Of a stretch of 64,000 nucleotides of DNA, positions 51,101 through 60,462 are shown piece by piece. Within the stretch, counting starts at the first letter, position 1, and each line of letters starts with the position of its first letter. A program made the position numbers and the translations under genes. The notes beneath the pieces were generated by a model. That model saw only the letters and a program-made list of their open reading frames with translations. It was not told where the DNA came from and ran no database searches. The DNA is from Cololabis saira (taxonomy: Eukaryota; Chordata; Actinopteri; Beloniformes; Belonidae), in NCBI RefSeq assembly GCF_033807715.1, contig NC_084591.1, forward strand, positions 30,344,590 through 30,408,589, read 5' to 3'.

Positions 51101-53234
51101 TCTATAAAGTACAATAAATGAAAGTACAACAAAGTACATTCTGATTTTGAGATGATCAGATAGCGTAGTATGAAGGGGTGAAAGTTGTCCAGAATGGACT
51201 GGAACTGAATGCAGTTCCTGTAAGAGAAGAGAGCAGCTGCCTTTTCAGAACCAAAACCAGCTCCAGCGGTTCTCGCCAAGAAAACAGGTCTGTTAATTTG
51301 TCATGCTGTACATCCTGTTAGCTATTAGCTACTTATGTGCACATTCCAAATTATATCTAAACTGTCATGTTGTGCTTTTGATTTTTTTTTTTTTTTTTTT
51401 ATTATACATGTTGAATATTAAAAATAAAAGTAATATTAAGCAGCCCATGCCACCGGTCTGCCTCTCAGCAAGGGCCCCGGGACTCATGCAGCCCCCCCCC
51501 CCCCCCCCCCCCAACTGTAGACCAGGCACTCAAGGTGTCCCCAAAAGAAGGCTGCCGGGCAGAGTGTGCCGGACCCCCGCCCCCTGCTGGGGGAGAACAC
51601 CCCGCAACTGCCCTGATACCGTCCCCAGGCACCCCCTCCTGCTCACCGCTGCCACAGACCTGTGTAGAACCCCAGAACCACAGGCACCAACCTGCATCAC
51701 CTTGGCAGAAAGCAAAGGGAACCTTAAGATTACAGCCCAACTGGGCAGGATGAACTTGTTGGCTTCTGTGTTGAAAGGGGAGAGTGGTTTGATAACAACA
51801 ATAACATCAACAACTTTTACATTCATTAATGATGTATGTTTCTATCCCTCCCCCGAGCTATGTGGATCAATGGATCTTCAGGCTAAGAAGACCATGAAGA
51901 TCATATTGATTACATCACAGATATGTATTGTGTATGTGTGTACAAAAGTGTGCATGATGATATTAATGTGGATAATTGTCTCTCAGATAAAATGAATGGT
52001 GAAAGAATAGTAATAATGATAATAGTCACCAATAAATAGTTAAAAAAAAATTATCATTATGATTCTATTAATACATTTCAAGGTATTAAAAAATTAAAAA
52101 AATATCTGTAACAGCTGACTAAATGAGTTTAGGCTCAGTGTTGTCAATGGCCTCATTGTACTTAACCCAATGGGGGTAATTGTTTTAAATTTGACAATCT
52201 GGTCAACCACAGATAAACACTTTTTGAAATAGCTTGTTTGGTACCAGTGGCTTACAGGTATGTATCTCTTGCCAGGCGGCAGTATCTCTGAACAAGTTCT
52301 GAACTGGGTGTTGGTTTGCCAGCCCCGATCCAAAAATGACCAAAACCAAAAAAATTATGGTGTTACTTGATTTCCAGTTCATGAAGATAGTTTTATTGAT
52401 GATAGTTAGAGTTGTGAGTTTATTCTTAGTTGTCCACTTTGAATTTTGATAAATCTGATAAATATCCTAACAGGCAAAGCGAGGGAAATAATGGGATGAG
52501 GCACCCCATGAAACGAGATAAAGTTTCAGTGACCTCCGTGTGAATATATATGTCAGGAGGAGTTTTTGGTGAGAAATATGAACAAGTCTCTGATGTAAAT
52601 CCCATTTTTTGTCTTGTGTAATGGGTTCTGTTGTCATAAAATTAATAGTTTAACAGATTTGAATCCAGAATTCAGAATCAGGAGCAAAAGAACAATAATT
52701 TTACCATTTTGTTGACGGAAAGGATTTATTTTTTATCTGTACAAACTGCTATTTTGTATATTTTGGAAAGAATTTTCTTTGTTTAATTATTAGATCTGTT
52801 GCTGTGGGCAGACAATCAAGTTTTGTTAATCTAAAGGAGATTTTAGCTTCAATCAATGATTTCAGTTGTAGGTATTCCAGAAACTGATGCCGTAGTCCTT
52901 AACCAGATGCCAGACATCTGATGTGTTTAAGATGAGTGATACCCTTACCAGCTCATGTGCAAAAATTTAGTGTTTTTTGTTGCTGTTGTTGCTTATCAAG
53001 TTGGGGTTATTCCAGATTGAAGTGAAATTAAAAATTGCAAAAGGTGAATTTATGATTTTATAAAAATGTACACCAGGTATTCATAGTAGAGGTATTGTTA
53101 TTGCTTTAAAACTTAGATGATGCTTGATGGATTGACTGAAAATGTTTAAATCTGAGATCTGGAATTATTTGCACAGTTCTTCAATGTCCAACCAGGTGAC
53201 ATCTGACTGACTGGGGTGATGACATTTGTATATA
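48168..53234. other. Long unassigned non-coding stretch
   Basis: About 5 kb without a recognisable exon, RNA gene or complete element. Noted inside: a GC-richer patch with CGTCATGCAC near 48530-48620; a GACACG/CACACACACACACC patch near 48715-48800; a T run (51380-51400); and a C run of about 22 (51491-51512) in a C-rich block 51470-51660. A 230-codon open frame across that block has no domain and is low complexity. It may be intron or intergenic DNA. Confidence 0.45.
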
Positions 53235-54115
53235 TACTGAAGTTGGCTTGTGAGAGAGCAGTGCTTGGAATTTCGACCCTCCACTATTCTGGAGACGCCC
53301 AGCTTGGGGCGGCGGCGAGCTGGTGTGGGCTTGCTTATAGCGCCCCAACTCAGCAGCCATGTGTTGGAGTTTACCCCATTGAACAAGAGGGTCGTTTCCA
53401 GGAATTCCATGAATCTGATCAGTGCTCTGTTATTGGACTTATGTGCTAGTCACAGTTTGTCCATAATGAACACCATCTTCAAGCATAAGGAGGACCATCA
53501 GTGGACGTGGCACCAGGACACCCTAGGCTGAAGGTCAATGAACAACTTTGTTGATCATTAGGCCCTATGTCTTGGACACTTGGTTAAAGAGAGGAGCTGA
53601 GCTGTCAACCAATCACCCCTTGGTGGCGAGTTGGATATGCTAGCAGAGAAGGAAAACGTATTGCAAGGGTTTGTTGGGAACATCCGCCCAAGCCCTCTCC
53701 CAGGGAAGTCTTCAACTCCCACCTCTGAGAGAAACTTCTCCCAGATGCCATTGTTGTTGCAGGGCCTCGAAGTTGAGTACGCAAGGTCTCTGGTGCCTCT
53801 ACTGGCAGCAACACCGGAAGTAAGGGAGGCTATCAGGCTGAAGAAGGAGTCCTATCAGGCCATGTTAGCCTGTGGGACTCCTGATGCAGTTGACAGGTAC
53901 CAGTAGGCCAAGCAGGCCTCAGTCCGGGCGGTCCTGGAGGCAGACCTGTGTCAAGTTTTGGTGAGGCCATGAAGGAGGACTATTGGTCGCCCACAAAGAA
54001 ATTCTGGCAAACCATCTAGTGCCTCAAAAAGGGGAAGCAGTACTCTGCCAACACTGTTTACAGTGCCGGTGGGGTCCGGGTGACCTCAATTGTTCCTGCC
54101 TCAATTGTTCCTGCA
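53235..54115 (+). mobile_element. RTE-type LINE fragment (endonuclease to pre-RT)
   Basis: Plus-strand sequence keeps the order of an RTE-like LINE of fishes. It has GRRRAGVGLLIAPQLSSHVL (start of endonuclease), LLLDLCASHSLSIMNTIFKH and WTWHQDTLG, then YVLDTWLKRGAELS, then a region with GKSSTPTSERNFSQMP, then AIRLKKESYQAMLACGTPDA and KEILANHLVPQKGEA near 54000. Frame changes, stops and internal deletions are frequent, and the segments with the catalytic GDFN motif are lost. The reverse transcriptase is missing because the copy ends at about 54115. Clade name from remembered motif order. Confidence 0.75.
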
Positions 54116-54119
54116 TCTA

Positions 54120-54513
54120 TCCAAGAATTAACCAAGAATTAACAGCTCCGGCCAATCAGGGAAAGAAAATTGACCAATCAGGAACGAGTACAGGCTCCGC
54201 CCACGCTGCAGAGCTGCTGGGGATATTTTTTCAGGTTTACGCTGTTCAGAAAAACAAGCCTGAAGATTGTTCCGACTACAGCAAATCCTCTCCCCCCACA
54301 CATTTTCCCGACGTTTCAGAAGTAAGTGCAAATACATTCTTTTTATAGGAAGATCTGTGCCGTGAGATATGAGATAACCCACACTACAGTCTTAAATTTG
54401 TATTTGCTAATAAACAGACACAGTTACACATCTATGTGTCTGTGTGACTGATGTTCCAACTGTACGAGTATTGAATTTTATTCATACACTTTTTATTTTA
54501 TTTTTGAATCTAG
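54120..54513. other. Spacer with a possible 5' non-coding exon
   Basis: ATCCAAGAATTAACCAAGAA is a short direct duplication. A GTAAGT donor-like site lies at 54322, preceded by ACGTTTCAGAA. If joined to the acceptor TAG at 54511-54513, the A before the donor would complete an ATG with the TG that opens the next segment. That is a suggestive but unproved start for the gene remnant downstream. Confidence 0.2.
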
Positions 54514-55737
54514 TGAAGCCGCGTTTTAAGAGACGGGCAGATGGAAGCCTGAACTTAACTGACACCATAGAAGCATTAGTGCACCAAAAGGTAAATAAAT
54601 CTAAGCAAGAACAAGGTGTTAACTGTTTAAAAAATATATTAACAATTCAAAATATCTAATTACAAAATAATAACACTGAAACAGTTGTGTTTTAATAGTA
54701 TGTATGGGATTGTATTTTTCAGATCTTTCATCTGGGCCTGCAGTCCAGCTCAGTATCCTGACTGTAACAGGGTGGTGGAGGGGTCTTCCTGAGACTCTCT
54801 ACCCAATTGTTGTGCACTGTGACGGGAAAAAGGTGTCCCGGTTCACAATGGTGGCTCGTTTGTACAAGCACATCCGGGAGTGTCTGATAACAAACGGTAG
54901 AGTGATGAGTGAGACCATCCAGCTCCTCGAAGTAAACACTGCCACACTCACACAATGGTGAGGAGCTCAGCATACTTCATATACAGTTCAGTACAGAAGG
55001 ATTTGAACAATGACAGAATCTGTACAATTTTGCACCAAAACAATGGATTTATAATGAAAACAATCAAGTGTTATCTTTCACCTTTACAGAGATTTCACTT
55101 TACCTCTCATTTACCTGCATTTTCAAGGTAATTACAGCCATGAAAAGAAAGTACTAATCTTCTTATATATTTATTTTACACAGGTACAGCAGGCGCAGCA
55201 GCGGACAGGAACAAAAAATTCTGCTCCGGGGCATCCCAGCTCCAGATCCACCCATGGCTGACCAGAAAAACTACCTTCAGCGTTACAGAAAGGTCCTTCC
55301 CAGTTTTCAGCCAGTTTACTTCCGCCTCATCAATTCATATTGCCACCAAATACTGCTGGGGAAGCAAAACTGAAAGGGAGGCCACAACCCCAAGCAATCT
55401 TCCCAACTCCACAGCCCCATCCACAGCTGCCCTTCCTGTCGTAGCCACCCGGCTACGTTGTCCCGTCAGTGGCTGCATCCTCACAGGTGATGGCTGCACC
55501 TGGATGCTCACAATACATACTTTTGTACCATTATCGTCACCATCCACCCAGACATAAGCGCACAATTTGTAGCAAGTGCAAAAAAAGCTGAAAAACGCCA
55601 TCACACAGGCAATATTTCGGCAACTGGTACTGTGGAGAGACAGAGACACAATCATATGATGAATGGAGGGCTGTATTGGAGAAAAAAGGCTACAGAAAAA
55701 GCAAAAGACAGAAAACAAGGACCCTCCTGCTTCTTAA
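54514..55737 (+). pseudogene. Unrecognised multi-exon gene remnant with Cys-rich C-terminus
   Basis: Three exon-like blocks lie in order. Block 1 (54514-54590, KPRFKRRADGSLNLTDTIEA) is bounded by TCTAG and GTAAAT. Block 2 (54723-54957) begins after TTTTTCAG, encodes LSILTVTGWWRGLPETLYPI and ARLYKHIRECLITNG, and ends at ATG|GTGAGG. Block 3 (from 55184, after TTTTACACAG) completes a Trp codon in phase, giving WYSRRSSGQEQKILLRG. It then runs, over at least two frame changes, through a Pro/Gln-rich linker (GRPQPQAIFPTPQPHPQLPF) to ICSKCKK and YFGNWYC, a likely C-x2-C zinc site, and EWRAVLEKKGYRKSKRQKTR. Function unknown; it may belong to a transposon. Phase between blocks 1 and 2 does not match simply. 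Confidence 0.55.
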
Positions 55738-56083
55738 AAGTGAATTAGTTGTGTTTAGTTTAGTAGGTGGTAACTTTTTTGCTGTTTGAATTTAGCAGCT
55801 TTTTTTTTTTTAAATCTTTATCCTTTTGGGACTATTGTTATTGTTAGGCTGTTTTTTATTTCTAAATATTAGTCATTACATGCCTTTCTACATCTTATTG
55901 TAAAATATTAGTATTGCAAATATAAATGAGTAATTACGTGCCTTTCCACATCTTAATGTTACAGCTACAATTGTTATTGTTGTTATTGCTGTTTTATTTT
56001 ACCATGTACATTTTTATTTATACAAGTTAATAGAAGTTTATAAATATGAGTCAGCATTTATTGTGATCTGTGCCATTTCTATT
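55738..56083. other. AT-rich spacer, possible 3' UTR
   Basis: T-rich sequence just after the gene remnant. No AATAAA at a convincing distance and no repeat recognised. Confidence 0.4.
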
Positions 56084-56085
56084 AT

Positions 56086-56806
56086 TAGGGCCCGAGCACT
56101 GACAGTGCGAAGGCCCTATTGTATCTGTAGGAATTTTTTTCCTCGTTTTTTTTCTTCCGACGAAATGAGGGCCTTTTTGCCCCCCTAAAAGTGCCCCAAA
56201 AGTCACCAAATTTTGCACGCAAGCCAAGCCTGGCGAAAAATGTGATATTTAATGGTTTGCATTAATGGGCGTGGCCTAATGGCTCAACAGCCATTAGAAA
56301 ACTTCGTGGCTCAAGCCCCATAATACGGTTTGACATACATGCACGGAAATTGGTACACACCTGTATCATGTCGCAACTTAAAGAAAAGTCTCTTGGCGGC
56401 ATGGCCGAAACCGAACAGGAAGTCGGCCATTTTTAATTAATCTTGTAATTTTGGCACAATTTATGCCATTTTCACGTGTCGTACTTTAACGAACTCCTAG
56501 CAGGATCGTCCGTTCGACATAAAACTCGCTCAGGAGACACAAAAGACGTTAACGATGAAAAGTTATCAAAATCGTGAGTTTTCGTGAAATGGCGTGGCCC
56601 TGGTGCCGCGTCAAACTTCAACGTTAAACAGGAAGCTATACTAGTAGCTGATTGGTCGATATTTGATAGATCCTATTTTCTGCCATAACTTTTGAATGGT
56701 TTGACATAGAGAGTCGTGGGTTGTGTCATCGGACTAGGTCTTGACTCCTTCACCTTAATTGGTGCAAATTAGCCCCGCCCCTTCTTCTGATTGGTCGATA
56801 TGTGCT
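56086..56806 (+). mobile_element. TAGGGCCC-type repeat, copy D (truncated, alternative middle)
   Basis: Starts TAGGGCCCGAGCACTGAC with the hairpin partner AGTGCGAAGGCCC and follows copy A through CACCAAATTTTGCACGC and GGCCGAAACCGAACAGGAAG. From about 56475 to 56645 it carries a segment not present in A-C (TTAACGAACTCCTAGCAGGA; GTGAAATGGCGTGGCCC) before returning to one 128-bp unit (GTCGTGGG near 56715). It ends at about 56806 without the CTTGCAGCTTTA terminus. No protein. Confidence 0.82.
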
Positions 56807-58352
56807 ATTTCAGTACGGACCAGCAGGGAACAAGGGAAAGACAAGACCAGATATACACAAGAGATAATGAGACACAGGTGCAGACGATCAGGGCCGATCC
56901 TTCCACACGTTACTGTACGTCCGGCCAGAGAAACCCCACCCTGTCTGGTGAAAAGAAGCGGCCTGTTCACTCCTCAGGTTAAGAAGGAGACCTGAGCTCA
57001 GTGTAAGGCCCTCCCGTGGTTGGCAGAGGGGAGCAATGCCCAGGACTGTCACTTAGGTATGAGCACTGGGTGATAAAATGGGGAAAAAATCGGGGATAAA
57101 AACTTTAAAATAAAAAACAAAGACCTCTTGTCGAATTCAGCAGGAAAGCTGTCAGGACCTGGAGATTAAATTGTGTTAAATTATGTTAAACACGCGTTCA
57201 TCATCCAGCAATAATAGCGGGATCTAATCTAAAAATGCCTAGTGTTTATTCTTTATTTTATTTGAGTTGATTAGTTGATTTAATATTTAGGAGTTGAGGG
57301 TTTTTTTGTTTTTTTGTACACCATCTCATTTAATTTAACTTGATGTTTTCCTAATTCCCTTCTCAATTTGTTTTCTTGGATCATTTGCATTAAATATTTC
57401 AAGTCTTTTAATCTTTTGTTCTAGTTTGAGCTCCTCTTATTTTTGTCTCTTGTTTTTACACAAGTTTGTGATATAAGTTTGATCACAGGCTGGGACGTCC
57501 TCACGATTCTCATTAATCAATCAATCCCTGCCCTGAGACCACCATGTAAGGAGGTGTTACGGTGTACCTTCAACTTGCATGTCTACCTGTGGAGATGGTG
57601 CACGTTAAAAAGAGAGAAAGAGAGAGCGAAAGCAGAAAATTGTTGGTGATGTAAGCAAAAAAGTAAAAAAATGGTTTGATATAATGTTGGATTAAAGATA
57701 ATAAAAAAGAAAAACCTCCACAGGAGTCAGCAGCAAGCTCTTCTCTTATAGTAAGTTATTTTATTATGTAGAATTTTGCTATGCATTGTAGCAGTCATGG
57801 GATTTCTAAGGAAATAATAATCTTTTAGTGCATTATTTCCTTAATTGTAGGTTAATGAAAGTTCCTCTCAAATAAATCAGGGTGTTTACAAAGGTAAACA
57901 TTTAAAAACGGATTTTATTATCATTGTTGTGCAACAAAGGCAGTGCTTCTTTAGTTATTAAAGAGTTATCAATAATTGTCTGACAGTTATTTATAACGTA
58001 AATAAATTATCAAAATGAAATCAAATCAAACAGGGCACCATCTGAAGTTTAGGAATTAATAATTAAACAGCACAATCAGTCTCAAAATAACTGTTATTCT
58101 ATGCATGCCAGCCTGTCACCACCGGTGGCGCTTTAGAGTAACAGAGAAGGAAGGAGTCCGAGAAACGGCCTTTGCAACCAGCAAATGTTACAAATATGTA
58201 TAAAATAAACACAAACAACTTCTCTCATCCAAATTAATCAGGATTTATTTACACAAGGATTAAAGGAGAAACAGTACTTGGAATAAATTCTGATACCTAA
58301 ACTACACATAAACACCTAACTAAACAAGAAAAAGAAACTTTAGTCTACATGA
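56807..58352. other. Unassigned AT-rich stretch
   Basis: No exon or repeat family recognised. A short AGAGAGAAAGAGAGAGCGAA run lies near 57610. Confidence 0.5.
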
Positions 58353-58534
58353 GTGAGTGTCAATGTTCCCTCTAAACTGCGCGCGTGCGCAATCGCGCAC
58401 TGACCGCATATTCTCAGCGCACAAGAAAGTCTATCCAGCGCAGTGCTTTAAGTGGGCCGGTACGCGCCGGTACGGAGTACCCCCACTTCTCAATATTAGC
58501 CTCTGGCGTACCGGGAAAAATAACTTATTTTACA

Positions 58535-58692
58535 ATTTCCACCTGTTTCAAGTAAATTTTCACTTGAAATAAGTAGAAAAATCTGCCAGTGGAACAAGAT
58601 TTATCTTCTCATTACAAGCAAAAAAAATCTTGTTCCACTGGCAGATTTTTATACTTATTTCAAGTGAAAATTGACTTGAAACAAGTGAAAAT
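58535..58692. repeat. Large palindrome 1 (about 68-bp arms)
   Basis: The left arm runs ACCTGTTTCAAGTAAATTTT … TCTGCCAGTGGAACAAGAT. The right arm is its inverse, ATCTTGTTCCACTGGCAGA … ACTTGAAACAAGTG, with few mismatches. The loop holds CTTCTCATTACAAGC. The arms also contain the inner palindrome CACTTGAAATAAGT-type words. Strong cruciform or RNA hairpin potential. Confidence 0.92.
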
Positions 58693-58858
58693 GGTCAATT
58701 AAAACAAAATTTTGTCGACATTTCAACTTTTTTCATAAAATTTTTGACTTTTTTTTCTCAAAATCTCAACTTTTCTCTGGACATTTTGACTTTTTTCTCA
58801 AAACTTTTTTTCTCGACAATTCGATTTTTTCTCTCAAAATTTCGAGAAAAAAGTCGAA

Positions 58859-59016
58859 ATTTTCACCTGTTTCAAGTAGATTTTCACTTAAAATAAGTAG
58901 AAAAATCTGCCAGTGGAACAAGACTTTTTTGCTTGTAATGAGAAGATAAATCTTGTCTCACTGGCAGATTTTTCTACTTATTTCAAGTGAAAATTTACTT
59001 GAAACAGGTGAAAATT
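58859..59016. repeat. Large palindrome 2, inverted loop
   Basis: Same arms as palindrome 1 (ACCTGTTTCAAGTAGATTTT … and … ACTTGAAACAGGTG). Its loop reads GCTTGTAATGAGAAG, the reverse complement of the loop of palindrome 1, so the two units are in opposite orientation. It ends next to TTTTTTCCAGTGACGAGTC. The T-rich DNA between the two (58693-58858) is built of TTTTTTCTC and CAACTTTT/GACTTTT variants. Confidence 0.92.
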
Positions 59017-59175
59017 GTTGTTTTTTCCAGTGACGAGTCTTGTTTTTAAGTGTAATGAGATACTTAAAAATAAAGCGTGCATATGTGATGTTGCTCACAG
59101 TCGTCCTCAGTTTGCTCAGGGAGCTTGCGTGTGTGCCCAGATACATGAAAAATTAGAGGGAACATTGGTGAGTGT

Positions 59176-59671
59176 GTGCGTTTGTGTGTGTCAACATGGC
59201 TCCGGGACGGTCTGAAGGCGTTCACGTGAAGGCGTTCACGTCGTCAGGGCGTGCACCGGTCCCTTGTTCGGCTTCTCTGGGGTTCGTAACGTTTGTGGGT
59301 CGCTCATTTCGGCGCTGCAGCCATACAGACTATAGTTGCCATTTCCTGTGCAACCAGACGCTTCTTCAGGCACGACTAAGGAGATGTAGGTCGTTAGCTG
59401 GTAGCTCGTCACGCTAAGTAGGAGATGTGGTCTTCACAGCGCACAGGCTCGGGCGAAAAGTCCCTGCTTGTGAGAGAGATTTTAAGAGAGAAAAGGGCTT
59501 TAGAGAGAAAAGAGTGAGAAAAAGGCAGACCCTTTTTCAGCCTACGTCATATAATGTTTTGTGTGCATTTTGGCAATGGAAGTAGTGTTTTTCTCCAGCA
59601 GTTGTTACTGAAGAACAAGGTAGCAACTGGTTAGCAGCCATTTACAAACTGTTCGTAGCATTCACAGGTCT
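59176..59671. other. Region upstream of the THAP exon relic
   Basis: Contains a GGCGTTCACGTGAA near-direct repeat (GGCGTTCACGTGAAGGCG then TTCACGTCGTC) and GAGAGAAAAGGG-type words. It is GC-richer than most of the window and could include a promoter or 5' UTR of the THAP gene, but no clear promoter motif is identified. Confidence 0.35.
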
Positions 59672-59848
59672 GGTTGTTGTGTGTACAGATGTACGAATCG
59701 CTATTCCTCTGGCGGACTAAAGTTTGAAACGATTCCGACAGGATCACAACCAACCGACGCCGTCTGTGGCTGCAGGCGATTAAACGTGTGGACTGGAATG
59801 AACACATAATAAAATATGCTTGCGTCTGCAGCGCCCACTTTATATCAG
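59672..59848 (+). pseudogene. THAP zinc-finger exon, frameshifted
   Basis: The frame GCCVYRCTNRYSSGGLKFET is the start of a THAP C2CH zinc finger (C-x3-C as read, with an extra adjacent Cys). One base later the frame becomes RRRLWLQAIKRVDWNEHIIK and YACVCSAHFISG, which has the invariant Trp and the terminal C-x2-H-F of the domain. The shift lies near 59740-59755. The exon ends at CAG|GTAAGG, a good donor, right after the HF motif, where vertebrate THAP exons often end. THAP domains are DNA-binding parts of host factors and of P-element and Kolobok transposases; no partner exon is identified here, so the origin is open. Confidence 0.75.
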
Positions 59849-60404
59849 GTAAGGTTATCTATCTACTCTTTGATTTTACGGGAAAGCATGGTTTACATTG
59901 ATGATGTATGGATACATACAGTATATAGCATTACAGAATTTCTGACCTCAAAACACAAAACTGGATTCTCAGTTAAATCAGTAAATATATCTGGCCACTG
60001 TATATGTGGCCACTTGCTAACGTCTTCAACTCACTTATTAATAGAACACGGATCTAGAAGTCGGACACCATTTGTCAAAAGTCAACCTGTTAACCTGATG
60101 GTAACGTTTGCGATCTTTAGTTGATAATCTCCTTGCATAGCTTGACAAGCTGTTTATCTCCCAATACTTCTGTTGCCAAAATAGATGCACATACGGTCTA
60201 CGTCATCATTGTTTACAAACACAAAAAAGGCTCTACAGCCTGGGCTGCTGTGTATCAGGGGGGACCCCTGATGGGTTTTGGAATCCATACTCAATGAGGG
60301 GCTTATTCCTTGTCACCTAAGTATCACAAATGGAGCAAAGTCTGCTTGGGGTTTTGAGTAATTATGGAGGTTTATTTGTTGATTTTAGGCCTTTGTTTGT
60401 TCAA
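59849..60404. other. Unassigned, downstream of the THAP exon
   Basis: Probably intron if the THAP exon was part of a gene. No second exon with a transposase or coiled-coil motif is seen. Confidence 0.4.
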
Positions 60405-60462
60405 CAAGGGAGTGGAGTGGCCTAGTGGTTGGGGTTTCGGGCTCATGATCCAGTCCAGAAAT
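60405..60462 (+). repeat. tRNA-derived SINE head scrap
   Basis: GTGGAGTGGCCTAGTGGTTG followed by GGGTTTCGGGCTCATGATCC looks like a tRNA-like head (box A TGGCCTAGTGG) of a fish SINE. Box B and tail are missing. Confidence 0.4.

Larger units (their letters stand above)
58361..59167. mobile_element. hAT-type element containing two large hairpins
   Basis: Ends CAATGTTCCCTCTAA and TTAGAGGGAACATTG are perfect 15-bp inverses. Target GTGAGTGT is duplicated exactly (58353-58360 and 59168-59175), 8 bp as for hAT. The left subterminal region is CGCGCGTGCGCAATCGCGCA; the right has GCTTGCGTGTGTGCCCAG. The interior is occupied by two long palindromes (58535-58692 and 58859-59016) around a T-rich stretch. 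No transposase is present. Confidence 0.93.

Noticed and set aside
51303..51995. 230-codon plus-strand frame
   Set aside because: Runs through poly-T, poly-C and C-rich DNA; Pro/Cys-rich without a domain, and no splice or promoter context. The C run may also be of uncertain length in the assembly.
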